Shown here piece after piece: positions 54,318 to 64,000 of a DNA stretch of 64,000 nucleotides; positions within the stretch are counted from its first letter, which is position 1, and every line of letters starts with the position of its first letter. This stretch comes from Serinibacter arcticus. GTDB lineage: Bacteria; Actinomycetota; Actinomycetes; Actinomycetales; Beutenbergiaceae. The stretch covers positions 868,001-932,000 of the forward strand of contig NZ_PYHR01000002.1 in the NCBI RefSeq assembly GCF_003121705.1, read 5' to 3'. A program made the position numbers and the translations under genes. The notes under the pieces were generated by a model. It was given only the letters and a program-made list of their open reading frames with translations, ran no database searches and was not told the origin of the DNA.

Positions 54318-55477
54318 GTGGAGTATGCGCTGTTCTCGTGGACGTAGTCGTGCGTGAGGTCGTTGGTCCAGACGGTGGCGGAGGCGTCACCGGCGTGCAG
54401 GTCGACGAGCACCTGCACCTCGCGGGCGCCGGCGAGGTCCACGAGGGTGCGGTCCTCCCCCACGCCGCCGGCGCGGCACACCTGGACGCCGTTGATCGCG
54501 ACGTCGAGTGTGAGCGCGTCGTAGGGCGCCACCGACTCCGGGACGGTGCCGACGGCGGCGAGCACGCGGCCCCAGTTGGGGTCGTTGCCGAACACCGCTG
54601 CCTTGAACAGGTTCGACCGGGTGACCGCGCGGGCGACGGCGACGGCGGCGTCCTCGCTGCTCGCACCCGTCACCGTGACGGCGATGTCGTGGCTCGCACC
54701 CTCGGCGTCGGCCACGAGCTGGCGCGCGAGCTCGGCGCAGGCCTGCGCGAGCGCCGCCTCGAACGCACCCGGCTCCGGCTCGACGCCGCTGGCGCCGGAG
54801 GCCAGCAGCAGCACGGTGTCGTTGGTGGACATGCAGCCGTCGGAGTCGACGCGGTCGAACGTCGTGCCCGTCGCCGCCCGCAGAGCGGCGTCGGCGCGCT
54901 CGGCGTCGATCACGGCGTCCGTCGTGAGCACCACCAGCATCGTGGCCAGGCCCGGCGCGAGCATGCCCGCGCCCTTGGCCATCCCGCCGACCGACCAGCC
55001 GGCGCCGGGCACGTGGCTCTGCTTGCTGACGGAGTCGGTGGTCATGATGGCGGTGGCCGCCGCGGCACCGCCGTCGGCGTCGAGGTGGGCGACGGCGTCG
55101 TCGACACCCGCCAGCAGCAACGGCATCGGGAGGCGCTCGCCGATCAGCCCCGTGGAGCAGACGAGCACGTCACCGAAGTCCACCGCCAGCGCGGCACCGG
55201 TGTGCTCGGCGGTCCGGTGGGTGTCGGCGAAGCCGTCGGGTCCCGTGCAGGCGTTCGCCCCGCCGGAGTTGAGGATGACGGCGCGCGCGACGCCGTCGCC
55301 CACGACCGTGCGCGACCACACGACGGGCGCCGCGACGACGCGGTTGCTGGTGAACACGCCCGCGGCGACCGCGAGCGGGCCGTCGTTGACGACGAGGGCG
55401 ACGTCGGGCTTCCCTGAGGCCTTGAGGCCGGCGGTGACGCCGGCGGCCCGGAATCCCTGGGGGGCGGTGATGCTCAC
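54314..55477 (-). CDS. argJ: glutamate N-acetyltransferase / ornithine acetyltransferase
   Basis: A 387-residue ArgJ that recycles the acetyl group from acetylornithine to glutamate and may also use acetyl-CoA. It is a self-cleaving N-terminal-nucleophile enzyme; the cleavage site is the Thr pair in [11 protein letters not shown], preceded by [11 protein letters not shown], with KGAGMLAP after it. GTG 55477 overlaps the argC stop (GTGA). The presence of argJ fits a cyclic acetyl pathway. Confidence 0.95.
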   Translation of the reverse strand: MSITAPQGFRAAGVTAGLKASGKPDVALVVNDGPLAVAAGVFTSNRVVAAPVVWSRTVVGDGVARAVILNSGGANACTGPDGFADTHRTAEHTGAALAVDFGDVLVCSTGLIGERLPMPLLLAGVDDAVAHLDADGGAAAATAIMTTDSVSKQSHVPGAGWSVGGMAKGAGMLAPGLATMLVVLTTDAVIDAERADAALRAATGTTFDRVDSDGCMSTNDTVLLLASGASGVEPEPGAFEAALAQACAELARQLVADAEGASHDIAVTVTGASSEDAAVAVARAVTRSNLFKAAVFGNDPNWGRVLAAVGTVPESVAPYDALTLDVAINGVQVCRAGGVGEDRTLVDLAGAREVQVLVDLHAGDASATVWTNDLTHDYVHENSAYST

Positions 55478-56544
55478 GGGGCAACTCCTGTGATCGGCAG
55501 TCCGGCGGTCTCGGGCAGTCCGAGCGCGAGGTTGAGGGACTGGACGGCGGCGCCGGCGGTCCCCTTGACGAGGTTGTCGAGGGCGCTGGTGACCACCACG
55601 CGCCCGGCCCGCACGTCGTGCGCGAGCTGCACCAGGACGGTGTTGGCACCCACGGTGGCGGCCGACGTCGGCCACTGCCCCGCGGGCAGGACGTGCACGA
55701 AGGACTCGCGCTCGTAGACGTCCCAGGCGGCCCGCAGGTCGGCCTCGGTCACGCCCTCCTTCACCCGCGCCGTCACGGTCGCGAGGATGCCCCGCGAGGT
55801 CGGCACGAGCACGGGCGTGAAGGACAGGCGCGTCCCCGACGCCCCGGTGACGCCGAAGTTCTGGAGGATCTCGGGCACGTGCCGGTGGGTCCCGCCGACA
55901 CCGTAGGGCACGAGCGAGCCGTGCGCCTCGGCCGCGAGGAGATGCGTCTTGGGCGCCTTGCCCGCCCCGGAGTAGCCGACAGCGAGCACGGCGACGACGT
56001 CGTCGACCTCGATCAGCCCGGCCGCGATACCCGGCTGGAGCGCGAGTGTGACAGCGGTGACGTTGCAGCCGGGAACGGCGATGCGGCGGGTGCCGGCCAG
56101 CTCGGCGCGCTGCCTCGCCGCGGTCGTCTCACCCGCGTGCAGCAGCTCGGGCATGCCGTACGTCCAGGTGCCGGCGTGCTCGCTGCCGTAGTAGTCGCGC
56201 CACGCCTGCGGGTCGACCAGGCGGTGGTCGGCTCCGACGTCCACGACGAGGCACCCCGGGCTGGAGCGCTCCAGCTCGGCGGCGACCGCGCCGGACGCAC
56301 CGTGCGGGAGGGCGAGCACGACGACGTCGTGGCCCGCCAGCTCCTCGGCGGTCGTCGGGGCGAACCGTCGCCCGGCGACCGCGGGGTGGGCAGCGAGGTG
56401 GGGCTGGTGGGCCCCCACGCTCTCCCCCGCGTTGGAGTGCGCCGTCAGGGCGCCGAGCTCGAGTTCGGGGTGCGCGAGGACGAGGCGGGCGATCTCGCCG
56501 CCCGCGTAGCCGCTGGCTCCGGCAATTGCTACGGATACAGTCAC
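55474..56544 (-). CDS. argC: N-acetyl-gamma-glutamyl-phosphate reductase
   Basis: About 356 residues; reduces acetylglutamyl phosphate with NADPH. The dinucleotide motif is [15 protein letters not shown] and the catalytic Cys is in [22 protein letters not shown] is also typical. Two starts are possible. ATG 56550 begins one base after the -10 box TATACT, so it would lie upstream of the transcript. GTG 56544 coincides with the predicted transcription start and gives [12 protein letters not shown], a normal N-terminus. It is the first gene of the arg operon. Confidence 0.94.
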   Translation of the reverse strand: MTVSVAIAGASGYAGGEIARLVLAHPELELGALTAHSNAGESVGAHQPHLAAHPAVAGRRFAPTTAEELAGHDVVVLALPHGASGAVAAELERSSPGCLVVDVGADHRLVDPQAWRDYYGSEHAGTWTYGMPELLHAGETTAARQRAELAGTRRIAVPGCNVTAVTLALQPGIAAGLIEVDDVVAVLAVGYSGAGKAPKTHLLAAEAHGSLVPYGVGGTHRHVPEILQNFGVTGASGTRLSFTPVLVPTSRGILATVTARVKEGVTEADLRAAWDVYERESFVHVLPAGQWPTSAATVGANTVLVQLAHDVRAGRVVVTSALDNLVKGTAGAAVQSLNLALGLPETAGLPITGVAP

Positions 56545-56561
56545 GCGCATAAGTATACACG
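56544..56561 (-). promoter_or_regulatory. argC leaderless promoter with overlapping ARG-box-like palindrome
   Basis: On minus, TATACT (56557-56552) stands seven bases before GTG 56544. The overlapping GCATA-AG-TATAC (56547-56558 on plus) is an inverted repeat with one mismatch and resembles half of an arginine box. ArgR bound there would cover the -10 region. Confidence 0.5.
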
Positions 56562-56614
56562 CGACCGGATGGTGGACCCGGGACCTCCCCGCCCCGCGCG
56601 TCGCCCCCGCGCCC

Positions 56615-56629
56615 TACGGTGGGGCGATG
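56615..56629 (+). promoter_or_regulatory. -10 element of a likely leaderless promoter for the quinone oxidoreductase gene
   Basis: TACGGT (56615-56620) ends six bases before the ATG at 56627, and no ribosome binding site is seen in the gap (GGGGCG). Divergent from argC by about 80 bases. Confidence 0.5.
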
Positions 56630-57610
56630 CGCGCGATCCAGGCCCGTGAGGCGGGCGACCCCGACGTCCTCGAGCTCGTCGACCTTCCCGATCCCGACCC
56701 CGGTCCCGGCGAGGTCCGGGTCGAGGTCGCCTTCGCGGGCGTGAACTTCATCGACACCTACCGTCGAGCCGGCGTCTACCCGATGACCTACCCCCACGTC
56801 GTCGGCTCGGAGGGGGCCGGGCGCGTGGTCGCGCTCGGCGACGGCGTGACCTCCCTCGCCGTCGGCGACCGCGTCGCCTGGTCCGACGCCCCCGGCTCCT
56901 ACGCCTCCGCCGTCCTCGTGCGCGCCGAGCGAGCGCTCCCGGTGCCGGACGACGTCGACGACGCCGCGGCCGCCGCCCTCCCGCTCCAGGGGCTCACCGC
57001 GCACTACCTCGCCACGTCCACCGCGCCGGTCCTTCCCGGCGACGACGTGCTCGTGCACGCGGGGGCAGGCGGGGTGGGCCTGCTGCTCACGCAGCTCGCC
57101 GTCGCCCGCGGCGGCCGCGTCCTGTCGACCGTGTCCACCGCCGAGAAGGAGGAGCTCGCGCGCGCCGCGGGCGCCGACGTCGTGATCCGGTACGACCAGC
57201 TGGCGGACCTGGACGCCGAGCTGCCCGCGCTCGTGCGGGAGGCGACCGGGGGCGCGGGCGTCGCCGCGGTGTTCGACGGCGTGGGCCGCACGACGTTCGA
57301 CGCCTCGCTCGCGTCGCTGCGCCGTCGCGGCACCCTCGTGCTCTTCGGCGGGTCGAGCGGCCAGGTGCCGCCGGTCGACCTGCAGCGTCTGAACGCCGCC
57401 GGGTCGGTGTACGTCACCCGTCCGACGCTCGGCGACTACACCGCGACGCCCGAGGAGCTCCACGAGCGGGCCGCCGAGCTGTTCGACGCCGTCGCGGCGG
57501 GCACCCTCGACGTCCGCATCGGCGCCCGGTTCCCGCTGGCCGACGCGGCCGCGGCGCACGCCGCGCTCGAGTCGCGGGGCACCACGGGCAAGCTCGTCCT
57601 GGAGGTCTGA
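56627..57610 (+). CDS. quinone oxidoreductase (zeta-crystallin-like MDR protein)
   Basis: A 327-residue medium-chain dehydrogenase/reductase. The N-terminal GroES-like domain has FAGVNFIDTYRRAGVYP, typical of the zinc-free QOR group; no zinc-binding cysteines are present. The Rossmann domain has VLVHAGAGGVGLLLTQLA and the NADPH-binding STVSTAEKEELARA stretch. It would reduce quinones by one electron with NADPH. It is transcribed alone, divergent from argC and convergent with the SDR gene. Confidence 0.88.
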   Translation: MRAIQAREAGDPDVLELVDLPDPDPGPGEVRVEVAFAGVNFIDTYRRAGVYPMTYPHVVGSEGAGRVVALGDGVTSLAVGDRVAWSDAPGSYASAVLVRAERALPVPDDVDDAAAAALPLQGLTAHYLATSTAPVLPGDDVLVHAGAGGVGLLLTQLAVARGGRVLSTVSTAEKEELARAAGADVVIRYDQLADLDAELPALVREATGGAGVAAVFDGVGRTTFDASLASLRRRGTLVLFGGSSGQVPPVDLQRLNAAGSVYVTRPTLGDYTATPEELHERAAELFDAVAAGTLDVRIGARFPLADAAAAHAALESRGTTGKLVLEV

Positions 57611-57628
57611 GTCCCCTTCGGACGTGTG

Positions 57629-58480
57629 TCAGCGCCTGGCGGGCACCAGCGTCTCGGACGCGTTCGGGTCGTCGTCGCCCCACGGGAGGACGCCGAACCG
57701 ACGCGCCTGGCCCTCCGGCGACCCGTGCTCGGCGAGCGACGCCGGTGAGTCGTGCGTGACCCGCAGGTAGCGGCCCGACCAGTCGTCGAGCTCGCCGCGC
57801 GCGATCGCCGCGATCATCTCCGTGGTGCGCTCCACCGGGGTGAAGTCCGTGCGGCCGGCGTGCAGCGCCATCGACGTCGTCATGTCGGTCCGCACGGTGC
57901 CGGGCGCGATCCCGAACGAGCGCAGCCCACGGTCGAACCCCGCCTCGTGGACGTGCCCCACGAGGCGGAGCTGACCGGCCTTCGTGGCGGTGTAGGCGGA
58001 GGCGACGTCCCAGTCGCGGGCCCCCGCGCCCGAGACGATGTCGACGCTGCGGCCGCCGCCCGCGGCGACCATCAGCGCCAGCACCTCCCGCGAGACGTGG
58101 AAGGAGCCCAGCAGGTTGGCGCTCACGACACCGGCCCAGACGGTCGGGTCGGCCTCCCAGAGCGGCACCTCGCCGTCGACCCGGCCCGCGTTGTTGACGA
58201 GCAGGCCGGGGACGCCGAGCTCGGCGTGCAGGTGCGCGACGGCGTCGCGCACCGCTGCGTGGTCGCCCACGTCCGCGACGGCCCAGGCGGCCGTCCCGCC
58301 GGCGTCGGTGATCTCCGCCGTCACGGCGGCGAGCGCGTCGCCGTCGCGCGCCAGCAGCCCGACGGCCAGGCCGTCCGCCGCCAGCGCGAGGGCGACCGAC
58401 CGCCCGATGCCGCGCGAGGCGCCCGTGACGAAGGCGACGGTCGCGGGCGCGGGGGCGGGCACCGCCGCGGCCTCAGCCAC
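57629..58480 (-). CDS. short-chain dehydrogenase/reductase
   Basis: A 283-residue SDR. The cofactor motif is VTGASRGIGRSVALAL, NNAG is present (LLVNNAGRVDGE), and the catalytic Tyr and Lys are in SAYTATKAGQLRL. The catalytic Ser region is DIVSGAGARDWDVAS. The C-terminus (GRYLRVTHDSPASLAEHG) is unusual in detail but common in actinobacterial paralogues. The start overlaps pheT by eight bases. The substrate is unknown. Confidence 0.87.
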   Translation of the reverse strand: MAEAAAVPAPAPATVAFVTGASRGIGRSVALALAADGLAVGLLARDGDALAAVTAEITDAGGTAAWAVADVGDHAAVRDAVAHLHAELGVPGLLVNNAGRVDGEVPLWEADPTVWAGVVSANLLGSFHVSREVLALMVAAGGGRSVDIVSGAGARDWDVASAYTATKAGQLRLVGHVHEAGFDRGLRSFGIAPGTVRTDMTTSMALHAGRTDFTPVERTTEMIAAIARGELDDWSGRYLRVTHDSPASLAEHGSPEGQARRFGVLPWGDDDPNASETLVPARR

Positions 58481-61051
58481 GGAGCACCCCGCCGACCCGC
58501 TCGGCCGCGAGGGCCACGATCGACTCGCGCACGCCGGCCGTCTCCTCCGCCGTCAGCGTCCGGTCGCCCGCGCGCAGGCGCAGGGCGAACGCGAGGGACT
58601 TGCGGGCCTCACCGACCTGGTCGCCCGTGTAGACGTCGAACAGCTCGACGGACTCGGCGAGGTCTCCGGCCGCCTCGGCGACCACCCGCCGCACGGTCTC
58701 GGCCGGCACGCCGGCGTCGACGACGAGCGCGACGTCCTCCTTGGCGACGGGGAAGGTCGACAGCTTGCCGAGGCTCAGCCCGCTCGTGGCCGCGGCGGCG
58801 ACGAGGGCGTCGAGGTCGAGCTCGAAGGCCGCGGCGCGGGCGGGCAGCCCGAACGCCGAGGCCACCTTGGGAGCCAGTTCCCCGGCGTGGCCGACGACGG
58901 TGCCGTCGGCCAGGGCGAGGGACGCGCAGCGGCCGGGGTGGAACGGCGTCCGCTCCGCCGCGGCCACGTCGATCGCGACGCCGAGGGCCCCGGCCAGACG
59001 GAGCGCGACGGCGATCGCCGTCTCGGCCTGGGACGCGCTCGTGCCCTGGGAGGCGGTCGTCGCCAGGACCCCGGCGACGTGTCGCTCCTGCGGGGGGACG
59101 CTCGCCTCGAGCGCTGCGACGACGTCATCCCCGGGGTAGGCCCCGCCGTCGGGCAGCAGCGACGCGGCGCCGCCCGGGTGGCGGAACGTCACCGAGCCGA
59201 CCTCGAAGACGCCGACGGCGGAGGCGCCGCGGCTGAGGTTGCGGGTCGCGACCGGGAGCAGCGTGGCCAGCAGGCTGGTCCGCAGCTCGGGCGCGTCGTC
59301 GGCGAGCGGGTTGGCCAGCAGCTCGACCTCGCGACGGCGGTCGTCGGCCTGCTCGGCCAGCTGGTCGTGGACCTTGGCGCCCACGAAGGGCGAGGAGACG
59401 ACCTGCACGAGGCCGGACTCGGCCAGCGTGCGCTCGGCGCCGCGGCGTAGTCGCTGCGTCGGCGTCAGCCCGTTGCCGGGGACGGCGCGCGGGACGACGG
59501 TCGGGACGCCCTCGTACCCCCGCAGGCGCACGACCTCCTCGATCAGGTCGACGGCCTGCGTGATGTCGGGTCGCCACGTCGGTGGGCTCACGAGCAGCTC
59601 GCGGTGGTCGCCGTCGGCGATGTCGGTCACCCGGGCACCGATGGCCTCGAGGGTGTCGTGCACCTCGTCGTAGGTGTACGGCACGCCGATGAGGCGGGCG
59701 ACGGCGGCCGGGTCGAGCGCGATGGGCGCCGCCGACGTCGTGCTGTCGACGTCGGTGACGGCCGCCGTGTCCTCGACCCCGCCGCCGTGCTCGACCAGCA
59801 GGTCGACGACGCGCTGCGCCGCCACGGCCTGCAGGCGCGGGTCGACCCCACGCTCGAAGCGCTTGGACGCCTCGCTGGGCAGCCGGTGGCGGCGGGCCGA
59901 GCGCGCGATCGTCACGGTCTCGAAGTGCGCCGCCTCGATCAGGACGTCGGTCGTCGCGTCGGACACCTCGGTGGCCGCGCCACCCATCACCCCGGCGATG
60001 CCGATCGGGCGGGAACCGCGGGAGCCGTCGGGCGAGTCCGTGATGAGGAGGTCCTCGGCGTGCAGGGTGCGCTCGGCGTCGTCGAGCGTGGTGATCGTCT
60101 CGCCGGCCCGGGCACGGCGCACGACGATCGGCGCGGTCAGCGTCGCCAGGTCGTAGGCGTGCAGCGGCTGACCGAGGTCGAGCATCACGTAGTTCGTCGC
60201 GTCGACGGCGAGCGAGATCGGCCGCATGCCGGCCTGACGCAGGCGGCGCTGCAGCCATTCCGGCGAGCTCGCCGAGGCGTCCACGCCGCGGACGATCCTG
60301 GCCACGAAGCGGTCGCAGCCGACCTGACCGCGGATCGGGGCGGCGTCGTCGATCTCGACGGCGAAGCCCGTGTCGGTCGCCGTGGGCACCTCGGGGGCGG
60401 ACCCGCGCGGCGCCGGCAGGGCCGGGTCGGTGAACGTCGCACCGGTGGAGTGGGCGTACTCGCGGGCGACGCCGCGGACGCTGAAGCAGTAGCCGCGGTC
60501 AGGCGTGACGTTGATCTCGAGGACCTCGTCCGCGAGCCCGAGCAGCTCGAGGGCGTCGGTGCCGGGGGCGGGCACCGCGCTCGGGTCGGCCTCGCGCTCG
60601 GCCGCCGTCGCCAGGACGATGATGCCCTCGTTCTCCTTCTCCAGACCGATCTCGTCGGCCGCGCAGATCATGCCGTTGGAGACGTGGCCGTACGTCTTGC
60701 GCGCAGCGATCGCGAAGTCGCCGGGCAGGACGGCGCCGGGCAGGGCCACCACGACGGTGTCCCCCGCCTCGAAGTTGTGGGCACCGCAGATCACGCCGCG
60801 CTCGACGACGTCACCCGCCTCGTCACGCTCACCGGTGTCCACCTGGCACCAGTTGATGACCTTGCCGTTCTTCTGCGGCTCGGGCGACTTCGCCAGCACG
60901 CGACCGACGACGACGGGGCCGGTCACGCCGGAGGAGTGGATCGCCTCCTCCTCCAGCCCGACGCGGACGAGGTCCTCGGCCAGCTGGGCGGCCGTCAGGT
61001 CGGCGGGCAGCTCGACGTGCTCGGCGAGCCAGGGCATCACGACGTTGGGCA

Positions 61052-61052
<1 letters not shown>
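58473..61052 (-). CDS. pheT: phenylalanyl-tRNA synthetase beta chain
   Basis: A full-length 859-residue beta subunit. The N-terminal EMAP-like tRNA-binding domain is near residues 40-155 (VVGRVLAKSPEPQKNGKVIN). B3/B4 editing, B5 and catalytic-like modules follow. The C-terminal anticodon-binding (FDX-ACB) domain begins STFPVAKEDVALVVD and contains LFDVYTGDQVGEARKSLAF. Its ATG shares one base with the pheS stop. It acts as an alpha2-beta2 tetramer with PheS. Confidence 0.96.
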
Positions 61053-62239
<1,187 letters not shown>

Positions 62240-62366
62240 TCAGGCGCGCGGGAGCCCGGGCCGGGTAAATCGGCGCGGGGAACGCAGCGTCACGGACACG
62301 GTGCCAGTCTGCCAGACCGCGAGGCGCGGGACGCGGCGGTCCGGTCGGGCGCTCTGTCGGGCCGGG

Positions 62367-63194
62367 TCAGGAGCCGGTGGGCGCCGCCCCCGCGTGCGCC
62401 CGGGAGGAGGCGTAGAGGCAGACGGTCGCGGCCATCGCGACGTTGAGGCTCTCCGCCCGCCCGCGCAGCGGGACGCTCACGACGGCGTCGGCCAGGTCCC
62501 GCGCGCGTCCCGAGAGTCCCTGCGCCTCGGTCCCGAAGATCCAGGCGGTGGGGCGCTCCAGCAGCGGCGAGGTCTCGACGTCGTGCTCTCCCCCGCCGTC
62601 GGCCGCGAGGATCGTCAGGCCGGCGGACCGCAGCGTCGCGACGGCGTCCCCGAGCTCGACGCCGGTGACGACCGGCAGGTGGAAGAGCGAGCCGGCGCTG
62701 GAGCGGACGACCTTGGGCGAGCGGAGCTCGACGCTGCCGGCGGTCAGCACGACGACGTCGGCGCCGGCGGCGTCGGCCGCGCGGATGATCGTGCCGAGGT
62801 TCCCGGGGTCCCTGACCTCCTCGCAGACCGCGACGAGCCGGGCGCTCGCCAGCGTGCGTGCGAGGTCGTCCGGGCCGAGCACCGTCGGCCGCGCCACCGC
62901 GAGCACGCCCTGCGCGTCACCCGACAGACGCTCCATCACCTCGGGGGTCGTGCTGTGCAGGTGAAGACCGTGGCCGAGGGCGACCTCGACGATCTCGGGC
63001 CAGCGCTGGGCCGCCGCGTCGGTGAGGTAGACGTCCTTCACGTCGTGCCACGAGTGGCCGACGATCTCGCGCACGGCCTGCGGCCCCTCGACGACGAACT
63101 CCCCCGCTCGTTCGCGCCCCTGCCGGGTCGTGAGCCGACGGAGCGAGGCGACCTTGTCCGAGGCGGGGTTGGCGAGGGCGGCGGAGTAGGGCAT
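62367..63194 (-). CDS. SpoU/TrmH-family RNA 2'-O-methyltransferase
   Basis: A 275-residue SPOUT enzyme. The N-terminal L30e-like substrate-binding domain contains TRQGRERAGEFVVEGPQAVRE. The three conserved SPOUT motifs are EEVRDPGNLGTIIRAADAAG, IFGTEAQGLSG and SVPLRGRAESLNVAMAATV; they form the trefoil knot that binds SAM. Homologues next to pheS are often annotated as 23S rRNA or TsnR-like methyltransferases; the target nucleotide cannot be read here. It lies after rplT beyond a strong terminator. Confidence 0.9.
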   Translation of the reverse strand: MPYSAALANPASDKVASLRRLTTRQGRERAGEFVVEGPQAVREIVGHSWHDVKDVYLTDAAAQRWPEIVEVALGHGLHLHSTTPEVMERLSGDAQGVLAVARPTVLGPDDLARTLASARLVAVCEEVRDPGNLGTIIRAADAAGADVVVLTAGSVELRSPKVVRSSAGSLFHLPVVTGVELGDAVATLRSAGLTILAADGGGEHDVETSPLLERPTAWIFGTEAQGLSGRARDLADAVVSVPLRGRAESLNVAMAATVCLYASSRAHAGAAPTGS

Positions 63195-63240
63195 CGGGCC
63201 AGTCTTCCAGCCCGCCGGGAGCGCCGGCGCCAGGAACGAC

Positions 63241-63274
63241 GACGCGGCCCGTCCCCGGAGGGACGGGCCGCGTC
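63241..63274 (-). terminator. rho-independent terminator after rplT
   Basis: GACGCGGCCCGTCCC (63241-63255) and GGGACGGGCCGCGTC (63260-63274) form a perfect 15-bp stem with a CGGA loop, about 20 bases past the rplT stop. Confidence 0.85.
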
Positions 63275-63296
63275 ACGGTGCTGCAGGAGCCGTGGC

Positions 63297-63689
63297 TCAA
63301 GCGGCAGATGAGGCCTTCGGCGCGTTCACGTCAGCCGGCAGTGCCGCCTTGGCGAGGGCGACCAGCGCGGCGAAGGCCGCCGGGTCGCTCACGGCCAGCT
63401 CGGCGAGCATGCGGCGGTCCACCTCGATCTCGGCGAGGCCGAGACCCTGGATGAAGCGGTTGTACGTCATGTCGTTGGAGCGGGCCGCAGCGTTGATGCG
63501 CTGGATCCACAGGCGACGGAAGTCACCCTTCCGGGCGCGACGGTCACGGTAGGCGTAACCGAGCGAGTGGGTGACCTGCTCCTTGGCCTTGCGGTACAGG
63601 CGCGAACGCTGACCGCGGTAGCCGGAGGCGCGCTCGAGAACAACCCGGCGCTTCTTGTGGGCGTTGACCGCCCGCTTCACGCGTGCCAC
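63297..63689 (-). CDS. rplT: ribosomal protein bL20
   Basis: A 130-residue bL20, a primary 23S-binding and assembly protein. The N-terminus [20 protein letters not shown] and [20 protein letters not shown] are highly conserved. It is 26 bases after rpmI in the usual infC-rpmI-rplT order. Confidence 0.98.
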   Translation of the reverse strand: MARVKRAVNAHKKRRVVLERASGYRGQRSRLYRKAKEQVTHSLGYAYRDRRARKGDFRRLWIQRINAAARSNDMTYNRFIQGLGLAEIEVDRRMLAELAVSDPAAFAALVALAKAALPADVNAPKASSAA

Positions 63690-63715
63690 GTGAGTCTCCT
63701 TCTAGTTGGAACGGC

Positions 63716-63910
63716 TCAGCGGCCGAGCAGCTTCTTGATCTTGGGGAGGTCGGCGGGGGACACCGAGGTGTCCGAGTTGAGCCGACGGCGGCGGGTGGAG
63801 GTCTTGTGCTCCATCAGGTGACGAGCACCCGTGCGCTCGCGCATGATCTTCCCGCTTCCGGTCACGCGGAAACGCTTCTTCGCACCGGAGTGAGTCTTGT
63901 TCTTCGGCAT
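63716..63910 (-). CDS. rpmI: ribosomal protein bL35
   Basis: A 64-residue bL35 beginning [20 protein letters not shown] and containing the typical [12 protein letters not shown]. It is followed by rplT. infC should lie to the right, beyond the window. Confidence 0.98.
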   Translation of the reverse strand: MPKNKTHSGAKKRFRVTGSGKIMRERTGARHLMEHKTSTRRRRLNSDTSVSPADLPKIKKLLGR

Positions 63911-64000
63911 CTCGCCATCCTCGGTTGGTCCGCTTGCGCGGTACGTGCTGTTGTGCAGATCGTGTCGGACGGGGCGGACCCCGACCGGATGGTGCTCAGG
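63911..64000 (-). other. spacer upstream of rpmI
   Basis: Ninety bases with the rpmI ribosome binding site (GAGGA). Nothing recognisable as infC coding sequence is seen, so infC, if present, ends beyond the right edge. Confidence 0.4.

Overview
The window is high-GC, almost wholly coding DNA with SD-led and apparently leaderless GTG/ATG starts. It reads as a chromosome segment of an actinobacterium, most likely in the order Micrococcales. The reasons are the sufR-sufB-sufD-Rieske-sufC-sufS-sufU order, the ABC exporter and ctaA beside sufR, the argCJBDFR-argH block, the tlyA-nadK-recN-steA-steB-murJ cluster, and the 16S-23S-5S operon without spacer tRNAs. No plasmid, phage, transposon, CRISPR or tRNA gene is visible.

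Layout. 1-1185: end of a secreted von Willebrand A surface protein (minus). 1546-7914: SufR-controlled Fe-S assembly operon (minus). 8099-9750: ABC-2 exporter (plus). 9925-13940: secreted subtilisin-like protease with three SLH repeats. 14079-15098: heme A synthase. 15010-21634: LacI regulator, CUT1 sugar ABC importer and a debranching-type glucosidase (minus). 21780-23957: GH3 beta-glucosidase (plus), divergent from lacI over a shared palindromic operator. 24106-39933: a compact minus-strand cluster running from a 905-residue Arg/Gly/Tyr-repeat protein through HAD phosphatase, tlyA, nadK, recN, steA, steB, an MraY-like protein, murJ, a GT4 glycosyltransferase and pyrG to a NUDIX hydrolase. 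40377-46156: rRNA operon with tandem promoters. 46283-56550: tyrS, a DNA glycosylase, a P-loop kinase and the arginine operon (minus). 56627-57610: quinone oxidoreductase (plus). 57629-63910: SDR, pheT, pheS, an rRNA methyltransferase, rplT and rpmI (minus).

How the parts work together. The suf genes build Fe-S clusters, probably under feedback from the Fe-S sensor SufR. The importer, debranching enzyme and beta-glucosidase form a LacI-regulated oligosaccharide module. The recN-tlyA cluster mixes nucleotide supply, DNA repair, ribosomal RNA modification and cell-envelope assembly, with most neighbours overlapping by 4 bases. The arg operon makes arginine from N-acetylglutamate but has no argG here.

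Two observations stand out. First, at least six genes (vWA protein, protease, debranching enzyme, both sugar permeases, tyrS) are each broken by one missing base in a G/C run. That pattern points to assembly error rather than six pseudogenes. Second, the protein at 37216-39933 joins about 28 GGYQG repeats in an Arg-rich region to a conserved helical core and an acidic repeat tail. This charge-segregated, probably disordered architecture resembles eukaryotic RGG/YG RNA-binding proteins and is the best candidate here for undescribed biology.
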